A stretch of DNA of 64,000 nt from Bacteroidales bacterium (GCA_021371955.1 JAJFVD010000006.1:1-64000); one strand, 5' to 3'; counted from the first letter of the stretch, positions 25,433 to 34,734 are shown. The notes: a model not told the origin generated them from the sequence alone. Numbers and translations: made by a program.

Positions 25433-27154
25433 CTATTTTTTCTCTTTGTCTATTACAGAGTTTAGTACACTCTCGGTAAAGGATGCACTCTCGCCAAGGA
25501 TGTATGCAATTCTCTGAACCGATTCTGCATTTTGCCGGATAACCTCTTTTATTTTTTCGGAAATAATATCTTTCATAAGCTGAGAATCATCCATGTTCTG
25601 AATAATTCCGCAAACAAGCTTATTTGGCTGAATCGAGATAATTGACAGTCTTATGTTTTTCCCTTCCTCTCTTACATCAAATTCGCTTGCCTCTTCGCCG
25701 CTAAGCAGGACTGCAGAAAAATATTTATGATAGGCAATTATCTTTTTTAAATCGGCCCCGGCAAGTCCTCCCAGGGCTTCTGAAATCATTCCTATCTCCT
25801 CTCCGCCCAGTTCTACAAATTTATCGTTTGTATCCACTATCCTCAGATTCTCATCTACAAGCACAACTCCATAAGGCATTTTTCTAAGAAGAACCGATGC
25901 CTGATTCTGAGCCTCCCGGCGCATTTGTGATATACACATCTCCCTTTCGGCTTTTCCGTCCAAAAGAGCAACTGCATACGCCCTGCAATTATCGTATCCG
26001 CAACCCGAGCAGTTTAGTTCATCTGCTTTTGTGTGCTTACCCATAGAGTTTAGCACCTCCTGTATTTCACTTTCGCTGTAGATACAGTTGATTTTGTACG
26101 GAACCTTATAGGCTTCATTCGAGAGATTTATATCTATACCGGGAAGCGCCACTGCCAATCCTGATTTTTTAAATATGTCAAAATCTTTAAGCAGTTTGTT
26201 TCTTTTTGCGGCAACGCCCTTTGTTTTTGAGGTTGCCGGACCCTTTATACATCCTCCGTCGCAGGCCATTAACTCAATAAAAACCTTTTGAGAGGGGTTC
26301 CATTCCGAAAGTTCGTCACAAATCTCCATAACCGATTTCATTCCGGAAAAGCACATATAACCGGCATCTACCGGCTCAACATCCTTGCACATGGTACTAA
26401 TCATTCCGCTGTCTACAGGAAAGAGTCCTGCCCTTTCGGATGCGCCAAATACAAAGTTATCGGGAAGGGATACCCTGTCCATATCTGCAAAATAGATTCC
26501 CTCTGCCTCCATAAGTTTCAAAAACTCTTCGAAGGTCAGTACTGCATCAATCTCGTTTCCGTAAATATCACTCTCCTGTTTTTTTGCAATGCAGGGGCCT
26601 ATGAAAAGAAGCTTGCTGTCCCGGAAATCTCCTTCGCGCAGCATTCTTGCATGGGCTATCATTGGAGAAACAAAAGGGGCAAGATATTTTTCGTGTTCGG
26701 GGAAATAAATTTTAATGTAATTGACAACAGAAGGGCAACAGGTTGCAATAACAATCCGGTTTTCCGTAGAAGAAAGATATTCGTTAGTAGCGCGGGCAAC
26801 AAGATCGGCACCCAGAGCAGTTTCGGAAACTCCGCTGAACCCAAGAGTGTACATGGCTTTTAACAATGATTCAAAAGGTACATCTCCAAAGTCCGAGATA
26901 AAAGATGGGGCAATGCAGGCAATGATTTTCTCTCCATCGGCAATCCACTGCTGAACAGTATCTATCTCCTCCCTGTATTTCTTTGCACCTGCCGGGCATG
27001 CATTAATGCACTTGCCGCAATATACACAGGTTTCATTTATTACCGAGGCGCTAAAATCCTCAACTTTTATAGATTTTACGGGACAAACCTTTATACATTT
27101 ATAGCAATCCTGACAATTAATCTTCTCCGTATAAATTACCAGTTCCCGTTTCAT
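25433..27154 (-). CDS. Sensory [FeFe] hydrogenase with PAS domain (group C type)
   Basis: 573 residues. Two [4Fe-4S] sites open the protein (Cys 14/17/20/24 and 43/46/49/53). The H-cluster core follows, with modified motifs: L1 ATCCPS (about 140), L2 IGPCIAKKQE (about 184; Gly replaces the Met of the usual MPC) and L3 ELMACDGGCIKGP (about 300). A four-Cys [Fe-S] domain (CSGCGYDNC, about 386-394) and a PAS domain (about 425-520, GVVLVDENLRIVDTND) complete it. This architecture marks regulatory hydrogenases that sense H2 and signal onward, here probably to the SpoIIE phosphatase. The closing helical stretch may be the output linker. No maturase genes are in the window. Confidence 0.88.
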   Translation of the reverse strand: MKRELVIYTEKINCQDCYKCIKVCPVKSIKVEDFSASVINETCVYCGKCINACPAGAKKYREEIDTVQQWIADGEKIIACIAPSFISDFGDVPFESLLKAMYTLGFSGVSETALGADLVARATNEYLSSTENRIVIATCCPSVVNYIKIYFPEHEKYLAPFVSPMIAHARMLREGDFRDSKLLFIGPCIAKKQESDIYGNEIDAVLTFEEFLKLMEAEGIYFADMDRVSLPDNFVFGASERAGLFPVDSGMISTMCKDVEPVDAGYMCFSGMKSVMEICDELSEWNPSQKVFIELMACDGGCIKGPATSKTKGVAAKRNKLLKDFDIFKKSGLAVALPGIDINLSNEAYKVPYKINCIYSESEIQEVLNSMGKHTKADELNCSGCGYDNCRAYAVALLDGKAEREMCISQMRREAQNQASVLLRKMPYGVVLVDENLRIVDTNDKFVELGGEEIGMISEALGGLAGADLKKIIAYHKYFSAVLLSGEEASEFDVREEGKNIRLSIISIQPNKLVCGIIQNMDDSQLMKDIISEKIKEVIRQNAESVQRIAYILGESASFTESVLNSVIDKEKK

Positions 27155-27166
27155 AATATTTGTTTT

Positions 27167-28597
27167 TTATCTCTTTTCCTTATCCAGAGCGATAATCTGT
27201 CTCGTTGCAACTTTAGGAGATACAAGTACTCCGCATCCGCTCACACATCCCCCTTCGCACATCATCACCTCTATCAGATTTGATTCCGAAACTCCTGTAG
27301 TGGCTGCTGTTTTGAGCAATTTAATGGATTCCTTGTTGAGTCCGTTGATTACTTCTGCCTTTAAGAATTCAGGATGCGGCACATATTGTGCCACAGATTC
27401 CGAAACTCCGCCGGTTCTTGCATACTGTCGGCTGCTTCTGTCTACCTGCTCATCTATAGCGAAATTTTCACATTTAAGAACATCAATCCCTTTTGCACCA
27501 ATCATTGCATCCAGTTCCTCGAAGGTCATTACATAATCTACATTCGGGTCATAAAAGCCTTCTATCCTTTTAGCCATGCAGGGGCCAATGAATACTGTAA
27601 CTGCATCGGGGTCGCCATTTTTTACAAGATCGGCAGTGTAGGACGCAGGTGTTCCGGTATGTGAAATATATGGAACAAGCTCCGGAAGATATTTAGCTGC
27701 CCACTCTTTATACGACGGACAACAAGACGTTGTCATAAAAGATTCTCCTTTAAACAAAATACGCTCCTGCCACTCTTTTGCTTCGTTCCTTGAAGTAATG
27801 TTTGCTCCAAGCGCAACCTCAACAACATCATCAAACCCACAGCTTTTTATTGCCCCGAAAATTTTTGGCAATGTGGTTTTATACTGACCGGCGATGGCCG
27901 GTGCCACCATTGCCACAACCCTTTTATCGGGATTTAGAATATCTCTTATTATATGCAGGAGAGAAGGTTTTTCCATTATTGCCCCGTATGGGCAAGCTAC
28001 GCTGCATCTTCCGCAGAATACACATTTGTTCCAGTCGATATGCTCAATTCCAAGACTGTTCTTAGAAATTGCACCCGCAGGACAGACTTCTTCACAAGGC
28101 ACCGGGGTATAAACAATGGCATGAAAACGGCATGCGTCCATGCATCTACCGCAGTTTACGCATTTTGAATGGTCAATTTCGGCCGTCTTGTCAATACTTA
28201 TTGCGTCCTTATTACATGCATAAGTGCAGGGATGTCCCACACAGGCACGGCAAAGATTTGTTACGGTATAATTATTCTTGACGCAAGAGCTGCATGCCTC
28301 GTCTACCACCGTGAGCATCACATCGGTAAACTCCTTACGATCCAGTGACATTTTTGCATACTCACTTAGCGTTGTTAGTTCATCTGTTTCATCGGTGACA
28401 TTAAAACCAAGAATAGTCATTAACCTGTACTTTATAACCGCCCTGTCTTTGTGTATGCAGCAACGGCTCAAAGGACTTTCTTTCGGCCTCATTACCAGTG
28501 GTATTCTGTTAATTTCCTCTACTAATTTCTCTTCAAAACAAAGCTCACAAACTCTTTGTAGCAATTCTCTCCTAATCTCTGTCGCCTGATGGTACAT
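27167..28597 (-). CDS. Monomeric [FeFe] hydrogenase, group B type
   Basis: 476 residues. The N-terminal ~95 residues precede a Cys-rich zone (CSSC...CRACVGHPCTYAC), then ferredoxin-like clusters (CVNCGRCMDAC and CVFCGRCSVAC). The H-cluster motifs are L1 TTSCCPSY, L2 IGPCMAKRIE and L3 EVMMCEGGCVSGCG. L2 again has Gly in place of Met, typical of group B and C enzymes and unlike group A HydA. It is predicted to be a cytoplasmic, ferredoxin-linked H2-evolving or H2-oxidising enzyme. It is first in the operon with the sensory hydrogenase and phosphatase, so its expression or activity is likely tied to H2 sensing. Confidence 0.9.
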   Translation of the reverse strand: MYHQATEIRRELLQRVCELCFEEKLVEEINRIPLVMRPKESPLSRCCIHKDRAVIKYRLMTILGFNVTDETDELTTLSEYAKMSLDRKEFTDVMLTVVDEACSSCVKNNYTVTNLCRACVGHPCTYACNKDAISIDKTAEIDHSKCVNCGRCMDACRFHAIVYTPVPCEEVCPAGAISKNSLGIEHIDWNKCVFCGRCSVACPYGAIMEKPSLLHIIRDILNPDKRVVAMVAPAIAGQYKTTLPKIFGAIKSCGFDDVVEVALGANITSRNEAKEWQERILFKGESFMTTSCCPSYKEWAAKYLPELVPYISHTGTPASYTADLVKNGDPDAVTVFIGPCMAKRIEGFYDPNVDYVMTFEELDAMIGAKGIDVLKCENFAIDEQVDRSSRQYARTGGVSESVAQYVPHPEFLKAEVINGLNKESIKLLKTAATTGVSESNLIEVMMCEGGCVSGCGVLVSPKVATRQIIALDKEKR

Positions 28598-28616
28598 ATT
28601 TCAAAAAATTTCGCCG

Positions 28617-28738
28617 CAAATGTATGGAATTGTTCTTACATAATGAAACAAAAAAGTATCAATTTGTAAGTGAAATATTTTCGCCGAAAATTAACAGAAC
28701 CAAAAATTTGGAAGTATCGAGTGAAATAAATAAATTTG
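28617..28738. promoter_or_regulatory. Divergent hydrogenase/metY promoters with palindrome between
   Basis: Leftward TACATTTG (28624-28617) is the -7 of the hydrogenase operon. Rightward TTTG (28707-28710), a 20-bp spacer and TAAATTTG (28731-28738) form a textbook promoter for the metY leader. Between them lies the perfect palindrome ATTTTCG-C-CGAAAAT (28677-28691). TTTCGCCG also recurs at 28609-28616, just downstream of the leftward -7. These may be binding sites of an unknown regulator. Confidence 0.65.
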
Positions 28739-28752
28739 CAGCAAGTTAAAAG

Positions 28753-28866
28753 ATGAACAGAGAGACTTTCATACAAATTCAGACAGGCGGAATATCTTCT
28801 GCTTTTCTTTCTGTTGCCTCACTATCAATGATGATTATGCGAATGCATCGCAAGATGCATAGCTAG
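28753..28866 (+). CDS. Methionine-rich leader peptide of metY operon
   Basis: A 37-codon ORF starting about 14 nt after the -7 element and ending 88 bp before metY. The last dozen residues read SMMIMRMHRKMHS, with five Met codons, in front of the methionine pathway genes. This placement is what is expected of an attenuation leader, where the ribosome stalls at Met codons when charged tRNA-Met is scarce. The final codons overlap a hairpin (28843-28860). Its start codon and reading frame are clear; the function is inferred from position and codon bias. Confidence 0.7.
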   Translation: MNRETFIQIQTGGISSAFLSVASLSMMIMRMHRKMHS

Positions 28867-28914
28867 ATTAGGGTCCTGCGCGGATCCATTGGGCCGGTCC
28901 CATAAATCCAATCC
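28842..28914 (+). promoter_or_regulatory. Putative attenuator hairpins of the met operon leader
   Basis: Hairpin 1: ATGCATC-GCAA-GATGCAT (28843-28860), a 7-bp stem with a GNRA tetraloop inside the leader's last codons. Hairpin 2: GGGTCC/GGATCC (28871-28876 with 28882-28887, one G-U pair). Alternatively AATGCATC (28842-28849) can pair with GATCCATT (28883-28890) with one mismatch, which excludes both hairpins. TTGG (28889-28892) can also pair with CCAA (28908-28911). Mutually exclusive pairings are the hallmark of attenuators. No classic U-run follows, so control could be at termination or at translation. Confidence 0.5.
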
Positions 28915-28954
28915 ATTTTCAATTACAGTTTTCAAATAACAAATCATTTCCAAA

Positions 28955-30256
28955 ATGAATTATAACCATTTTGACACCTTACTGGTGCATGCCGGGCGTA
29001 TCAAATCCGGCTCAAACGGACCTTGTGCAACTCCATTATATCAAACATCATCTTTCCTTTTCGATAATTCTCAACAGGCAGCGGACCTCTTTGCTCTAAA
29101 AGAACCGGGACATATATATACAAGGCTTTCAAATCCCACTACCGATGTGCTGGAACAGAGAGTTGCAGCACTGGAGGCATCTGTGGCAGCAGTTGCCACA
29201 TCTTCCGGACAGGCAGCACAGTTTATAGCCATTCAAAATATTGCAGAAAGCGGAGATAACATTGTTAGTTCAATGTCTCTGTATGGAGGAACATACAATC
29301 AATTTAAAATCAGTTTTGCCCGTTTGGGAATTGAATTCCGGTTTGCACAAAAAGGGGGAACAGAGGAGTATGAGAAGCTCATTGATTCACGCACAAAGGC
29401 CATATTTATTGAAACCATAGGGAACTCCGATTTTTATATTCCCGATTTCGAAAAATTTGCAAACCTCAGCCATAAATACAACCTGCCGCTAATATTCGAC
29501 AATACTTTCGGGGCGGGCGGCTATCTGTTCCGGCCTGTTGAATGGGGAGCAAACATTATTACACATTCGGCAACCAAGTGGATCGGGGGGCATGGAACCT
29601 CAATAGGCGGAATTGTTGTTGACTGCGGAAACTACAACTGGGACAACGGCAAGTTTCCTCTATTTACGGAACCTTCGGAATCCTATCACGGGTTAAGTTT
29701 TTGGGAAAGCTTTGGCGAAGGCAGCCCTTCCGGCAATATTGCTTTCGCATTAAAAGCCAGAGCAGAAGGTCTCCGGGACTGGGGCTGCTCGCTAAGCCCG
29801 TTCAATGCATTTCTCATCCTTCAGGGAATAGAGACTCTGTCCCTAAGAGTGGACAGGGTTGTGAGCAACGCACAGGAACTGGCAGAATGGCTCAGCATCC
29901 ATCCAAAAGTGGAGCGGGTAAACTACCCCGGACTAAAGGGAAATCCAAATTACGAAAACGGAAAAAGGTATCTCAAAAAAGGTTTTGGCGGAGTGATGTC
30001 ATTTGATGTAAAAGGCAGCCGGGAACAGGCCTCCAAATTTGTTAATTCCCTTGAACTCCTGAGCCACCTTGTAAATGTTGGCGACAACAAGACACTCATA
30101 ACCCATTTAGCCTCAACAACCCATGCACAACTCAGCGCAGAGGCATTAAAAGCCGCCGGAATAGGGGAAGCTTCTCTGCGGATATCCGTAGGAATAGAAC
30201 ACATAAGCGACATCAAGGCCGATATTGAGCAGGCATTCAGGAGGGCCGGTCTATGA
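28955..30256 (+). CDS. metY: O-acetylhomoserine sulfhydrylase
   Basis: 433 residues, a PLP enzyme of the Cys/Met metabolism family. It makes homocysteine from O-acetylhomoserine and sulfide. Signatures are HTR-like [23 protein letters not shown] (about 47-69), the PLP-binding Lys in [17 protein letters not shown] (about 207-223), and [14 protein letters not shown] near the C-terminus. It is the first gene of the four-gene met/thr operon after the leader peptide. It overlaps metX by 4 bp. Confidence 0.95.
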   Translation: MNYNHFDTLLVHAGRIKSGSNGPCATPLYQTSSFLFDNSQQAADLFALKEPGHIYTRLSNPTTDVLEQRVAALEASVAAVATSSGQAAQFIAIQNIAESGDNIVSSMSLYGGTYNQFKISFARLGIEFRFAQKGGTEEYEKLIDSRTKAIFIETIGNSDFYIPDFEKFANLSHKYNLPLIFDNTFGAGGYLFRPVEWGANIITHSATKWIGGHGTSIGGIVVDCGNYNWDNGKFPLFTEPSESYHGLSFWESFGEGSPSGNIAFALKARAEGLRDWGCSLSPFNAFLILQGIETLSLRVDRVVSNAQELAEWLSIHPKVERVNYPGLKGNPNYENGKRYLKKGFGGVMSFDVKGSREQASKFVNSLELLSHLVNVGDNKTLITHLASTTHAQLSAEALKAAGIGEASLRISVGIEHISDIKADIEQAFRRAGL

Positions 30257-31272
30257 AGCGAGAACTCTATACGATAAATACCCCTTTTGTTTTCGAAAGC
30301 GGAGAGAAAATTGCCAGCCTGGATATCTGTTATCACCACACAGCAAATTACTCCCCGGATAAAAAGGTAATATGGATTTGTCACGCACTCACGGCAAATT
30401 CAAACCCTCAGGAGTGGTGGGATGGACTGACCGGCCCCGGCAAACTCTTTGACACAGAAAAATTTTACATAATTTGCGCAAACATGATTGGCTCGTGCTA
30501 TGGAAGCAGCGGCCCTTCATCTCCCGGCAAAGATGGGAAACCATATTTTCTCACATTCCCGCAAGTGACCGTTAGAGACATCGTAAGAGCACACAACATC
30601 CTGAGGGAGCACCTGGGCATCCGGAGCATAGATGTCATGACTGGGGGCTCTATTGGCGGGTTCCAGGCACTTGAATGGAGCATAATGTATCCCGATATTG
30701 TAAAAAACCTTGTTCTCATTGCCTGCAATGCCCGGGTTTCGCCATGGGGGACCGCCTGGAACGAGTCGCAAAGGATGGCTCTTTTTGCAGATTTCACATT
30801 TGAAGAGCAAAATAACATCGACGGAGGAAAATCCGGGCTTGAAGCAGCAAGGTCAATTGCATTAATTTCCTATCGTTCTTTTGAAGGATACGGAACAACA
30901 CAGCAGGAGCCACAAACCGATACACTCTTTGCAAAAAAGGCAGGGAGCTATCAGCAGTATCAGGGTAAAAAGCTGTCGGACAGGTTTGATGCATATTCCT
31001 ACTATACTCTCACAAAATCGGTAGACAGCCACAATGTGGGAAGAGGCCGGGGAGGCACGGTCAAGGCACTTGGTCAAATTGAGGCATCCACAATAGTCAT
31101 TGGGATTGACAGCGACAATCTCTTTCCTGTCGAAGAGCAAAAATTTCTTTTTAATAACATAAAAAATGCGAAATTTGACGTTATAACCTCCCTTTTTGGT
31201 CACGACGGTTTTTTGCTTGAGTGGGAGCAAACTGAGAACATTCTAAAAAAACAGATTAATTTTCTAAACTAA
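30253..31272 (+). CDS. metX: Homoserine O-acetyltransferase
   Basis: 339 residues, an alpha/beta hydrolase fold acyltransferase that activates homoserine with acetyl-CoA. The nucleophile Ser lies in MTGGSIGGFQALEW (about 134-147). The catalytic Asp is in GIDSDNLFPVEEQ and the His in FGHDGFLLEWE. It supplies the substrate of the upstream MetY. Start ATG overlaps the metY stop (ATGA), and thrA follows after 1 bp. Confidence 0.95.
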   Translation: MKRELYTINTPFVFESGEKIASLDICYHHTANYSPDKKVIWICHALTANSNPQEWWDGLTGPGKLFDTEKFYIICANMIGSCYGSSGPSSPGKDGKPYFLTFPQVTVRDIVRAHNILREHLGIRSIDVMTGGSIGGFQALEWSIMYPDIVKNLVLIACNARVSPWGTAWNESQRMALFADFTFEEQNNIDGGKSGLEAARSIALISYRSFEGYGTTQQEPQTDTLFAKKAGSYQQYQGKKLSDRFDAYSYYTLTKSVDSHNVGRGRGGTVKALGQIEASTIVIGIDSDNLFPVEEQKFLFNNIKNAKFDVITSLFGHDGFLLEWEQTENILKKQINFLN

Positions 31273-31273
31273 C

Positions 31274-33709
31274 ATGCAAGTATTAAAATTTGGCGGAAGC
31301 TCAGTTGCAAACGCCGACAACATATTTCGGGTAATTTCCATAGTTTCCGATTCAGTAAAAAAAGACAGAACAGTTCTTGTAGCCTCGGCCATAGGCGGAT
31401 GTACCGATGCCCTGATTGAGATTGGGAATGCGGCTGCAGTGCAGAACAACTACTATACAAAACTCATAGACGAGCTGGAAAAAAGGCATATAGCAATTAT
31501 AAACGAGCTAATTCCTTTAGATTTTCAGCCTTCAATAGAGCTAAAGGTCAAGAACCTTTTCAACCAGCTGAGAGAAGTTTGCAAAGGAGTATATTATCTC
31601 AAGGAACTGAGCAGCTACTCGCTTGACCTCATAATGAGTTTCGGGGAGATTCTTTCGACAAGAATCATTGCCGACAAATTTACCTCAATGGGTACAAACA
31701 ATATTTGGGCAGATGCAAGGGAAATAATTAAAACCGACTTGCACGGAACGCTCAATGTTGTGGATACGGAAAAAACATTTGCAGGAATCCGGAAGTTGCT
31801 AAATTCCCACAGGTCGAGGCTGTATATAATTCCCGGATTCATTTCCAGCGACTCTCAGAAAAGGACAACAACTCTGGGGCGCGGAGGGAGCGACTACACA
31901 GCATCTCTTGTTGCAGCAGCCTCCGATGCACGGATATTACAAATATGGAGTGACGTAAACGGCATGATGACTGCCGACCCGAGAATTGTTCCCGATGCAA
32001 AGACAATTGGGCACATATCTTACAAAGAGGCTCAGGAGCTATCCCATTTCGGGGCAAAAGTAATTTATCCGCCTACAATTCAGCCGGTAGTTAACAAAGG
32101 GATTCCAATAGAGGTTAAAAACACTTTCTTCCCCGCAGAAGAGGGAACTTATATTGAGAATTCGCCTCCTGAAAGCCGCGGCAAGATAAGGGGCATCTCG
32201 TGCAGCAACAAAATTGCACTTCTCTCGATGGAAGGCAGCGGAATGGTTGGAGTGCCGGGATACTCGGCAAGACTTTTTGGAGCCCTTGCAAATGCTGGAA
32301 TAAACATAATTCTCATTACTCAGGCATCAAGCGTGCATACAATGTGTGTTGCAATTGAAGAGGGCGACGCCCAAAAAGCAAAACAGGCAGCAGACGAAGT
32401 ATTTGCATACGAAATAACACTTAAAAAAGTAGATCCTTTAAATATCGAGAGAGGGTTTTCAATCATATCCCTAGTTGGCGATGATATGAAAAATCAGTCT
32501 GGAACGGGGGGAAGGATGTTCAAGGCGCTTGGAAGAGCGGGAATAAATGTGAGAGCGATAGCACAGGGCTCATCTGAGAAGAACATATCAATAGTTGTGC
32601 AGGAAGACGATTCCGATGAGGCAATACGACTTATCCATAAGGAATTTTTTGGTGAAAGCGCCAAGCGGATCAACCTCTTTATTGCAGGATACGGAAACGT
32701 TGCAAAGGAGCTTATTTCAATTATCAATTACGGAAAGAATGCACTGAATCCTGCCGATAAAACCGAAATTGCCATTGTGGGAGTATGTAACAGCAAAACT
32801 ATGATCTTTGACAAACTTGGTTTTGAACCTATGGCAATACACCGGCTCATCGAGAGAGGAAAAGAGAGTGACATTTACCGCTTTTGCGAACAGGGGCACG
32901 ACATGGGTCTTAGCAACAGCATATTTGTAGATTGCACTGCCGACAGAATAGTTGCCTCTTCTTACCCCGAGTTTTTTCTTAACAATTACTCGGTTGTAAC
33001 CTGCAACAAAATTGCCATCTCCTCCTCTACACAAAACTACAAAGCCATTACAGAGGCAGCCGCCCTTCAGGGTTGCTCTTTCTTATACGAAACAACCGTA
33101 GGTGCTGCTCTTCCCATTATATCTACAATAAAGCAGATGCGCCGCAGCGGCGACAAAATAGAATCGATTGAAGCAATTCTTTCCGGAACTCTTAACTACC
33201 TTTTCAGCAACTATAACGGCACTATGAGCTTTTCAAAATTGCTTCGCAAAGCAAAGGAGATGGGGTATACCGAGCCGGACCCGAGGCTGGACATTGCCGG
33301 TACCGATGTGCTACGCAAGGTTGTTATTTTAAGCCGGGAGATTGGAATTGAAAGAGAACCTGAGGATGTGGAATGTGTTCCGTTCATTTCCCCTAATGTT
33401 CTTAAAGCACAGGGCGAAGAGTTCTTTGACAAGCTGGAAGAGCATGAAGATAAAATAGCCAGGATGTTTCGGGAATCAAAAGCAAAGGGCGAAAGATTAA
33501 GGTATGTCGCAAAAATTTCAAAAACCGAATGTAAGATAGGAATAGAATCGCTCAAACCAGAGCATCCTCTTTACAATATATGCGGCAGAGACAATGCGGT
33601 AAGTATCTACAGCAGAGACTATACCTCCCCTCTGAGGATAATAGGTGCCGGTGCCGGAGCAAGGCAAACAGCTACAGGAGTGTTTAACGACATACTGCTT
33701 GTAAGGTAA
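31274..33709 (+). CDS. thrA: Bifunctional aspartokinase/homoserine dehydrogenase
   Basis: 811 residues. The aspartokinase part opens MQVLKFGGSSVANADN and contains TTLGRGGSDYTA. Paired ACT domains (about 310-455, with EGSGMVGVPGYSARLF and NQSGTGGRMFKALGRAGINV) probably bind threonine or another feedback effector. Homoserine dehydrogenase begins near 460 (FIAGYGNVAKEL) and includes YETTVGAALPII and LSGTLNYLFSNY. It catalyses the first and third steps of the aspartate pathway. Placement after metYX ties common-pathway flux to methionine demand. It overlaps asd by 1 bp (TAATG). Confidence 0.95.
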   Translation: MQVLKFGGSSVANADNIFRVISIVSDSVKKDRTVLVASAIGGCTDALIEIGNAAAVQNNYYTKLIDELEKRHIAIINELIPLDFQPSIELKVKNLFNQLREVCKGVYYLKELSSYSLDLIMSFGEILSTRIIADKFTSMGTNNIWADAREIIKTDLHGTLNVVDTEKTFAGIRKLLNSHRSRLYIIPGFISSDSQKRTTTLGRGGSDYTASLVAAASDARILQIWSDVNGMMTADPRIVPDAKTIGHISYKEAQELSHFGAKVIYPPTIQPVVNKGIPIEVKNTFFPAEEGTYIENSPPESRGKIRGISCSNKIALLSMEGSGMVGVPGYSARLFGALANAGINIILITQASSVHTMCVAIEEGDAQKAKQAADEVFAYEITLKKVDPLNIERGFSIISLVGDDMKNQSGTGGRMFKALGRAGINVRAIAQGSSEKNISIVVQEDDSDEAIRLIHKEFFGESAKRINLFIAGYGNVAKELISIINYGKNALNPADKTEIAIVGVCNSKTMIFDKLGFEPMAIHRLIERGKESDIYRFCEQGHDMGLSNSIFVDCTADRIVASSYPEFFLNNYSVVTCNKIAISSSTQNYKAITEAAALQGCSFLYETTVGAALPIISTIKQMRRSGDKIESIEAILSGTLNYLFSNYNGTMSFSKLLRKAKEMGYTEPDPRLDIAGTDVLRKVVILSREIGIEREPEDVECVPFISPNVLKAQGEEFFDKLEEHEDKIARMFRESKAKGERLRYVAKISKTECKIGIESLKPEHPLYNICGRDNAVSIYSRDYTSPLRIIGAGAGARQTATGVFNDILLVR

Positions 33710-34701
33710 TGAGAGTAGCTGTTATTGGGGCCACAGGCCTGGTGGGAAGGAAAATGATTGAAGTACTTCTGGAGAGAAATCTCCCTGTCTCTCAGCTAAT
33801 TCCTGCTGCATCCGAAAGTTCGGCGGGAAAAGAGATTTTGTTTAAAGGAGAAGCTGTACGGGTAGTAACGTTAAAACAAGCTTTGGCACTTCGGCCTCAA
33901 ATTGCTCTTTTTTCTGCGGGAGCCTCCGTTTCGCAGGAATGGGCACCAAAATTTGCTGCAGCCGGATGCAAGGTTATAGACAACTCCTCCTTCTGGAGAA
34001 TGGATCCATCTGTCAAACTCATCGTTCCGGAGGTAAACGGGAACATTCTTGACGCAAATGACATGATTATTGCAAACCCCAACTGCTCTACCATACAGAT
34101 GGTTGTTGCACTTAACCTGCTGCATGAAAAATACATTTTAAAAAGAATAGTTGTATCTACATACCAGTCTGTTACCGGCAGCGGGCAAAGGGGAATAGCC
34201 CAGCTCGGACGCGAAAGGGAAGGCAAGCCTGTGGGGAGTGCGGTGCCTGCCTACAAATACCCTATAGACAAAAACCTTATCCCCCAAATTGATTCTTTTC
34301 TCGATAATGGTTACACAAAAGAGGAGATGAAGATGATAAACGAAACTCAAAAAATCTTTGACAATAAATCTATTGGAGTGACAGCCACAACCGTACGGGT
34401 TCCTGTTGAGGGCGGACATTCCGAATCGGTTAATGCCATTTTTGAAAGGAGTTTTAATATGGAAGATGTTTTCGAAACCATTAGAAACAGCCCCGGAGTC
34501 ATTCTTGAGGACGATATTCAAAAACAGGTTTACCCAATGCCTCTTTTTGCTTATGGAAGGGACGAAGTTTTTGTGGGCAGAGTGCGAAAAGATTTTTCTG
34601 CAGAAAATGGCATAAATCTCTGGATCGTTGCCGATAATTTGCGCAAAGGAGCTGCAACAAATGCAGTTCAAATTGCAGAGCAGCTTACAAAAATCGCATA
34701 A
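33709..34701 (+). CDS. asd: Aspartate-semialdehyde dehydrogenase
   Basis: 330 residues. It has an NADP-binding start RVAVIGATGLVGRKM, catalytic Cys in IANPNCSTIQM (about 121-131), Gln/Arg region VTGSGQRGI and His in VEGGHSESVN. It carries out the second aspartate-pathway step, between the two activities of ThrA, so the operon covers homoserine synthesis fully. It ends just before the parE promoter. Confidence 0.96.
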   Translation: MRVAVIGATGLVGRKMIEVLLERNLPVSQLIPAASESSAGKEILFKGEAVRVVTLKQALALRPQIALFSAGASVSQEWAPKFAAAGCKVIDNSSFWRMDPSVKLIVPEVNGNILDANDMIIANPNCSTIQMVVALNLLHEKYILKRIVVSTYQSVTGSGQRGIAQLGREREGKPVGSAVPAYKYPIDKNLIPQIDSFLDNGYTKEEMKMINETQKIFDNKSIGVTATTVRVPVEGGHSESVNAIFERSFNMEDVFETIRNSPGVILEDDIQKQVYPMPLFAYGRDEVFVGRVRKDFSAENGINLWIVADNLRKGAATNAVQIAEQLTKIA

Positions 34702-34707
34702 AATTTA

Positions 34708-34715
34708 TAACTTTG
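34708..34715 (+). promoter_or_regulatory. -7 element of parE
   Basis: TAACTTTG matches TAnnTTTG and ends 19 bp before the parE ATG at 34735. It gives parE its own start in addition to any read-through from asd. Confidence 0.55.
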
Positions 34716-34734
34716 CACTAAACAGCTAAGCTAA

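Noticed and set aside
26288..26863. A 191-codon frame opposite the sensory hydrogenase
   Set aside because: Antisense to a conserved [FeFe] hydrogenase; no motif or promoter.
28867..28954. SAM riboswitch upstream of metY
   Set aside because: I could not recognise the core of SAM-I or SAM-II; the leader peptide with Met codons explains the region better.
34138..34671. A 177-codon frame opposite asd
   Set aside because: Antisense shadow with no known domain and no start signals.
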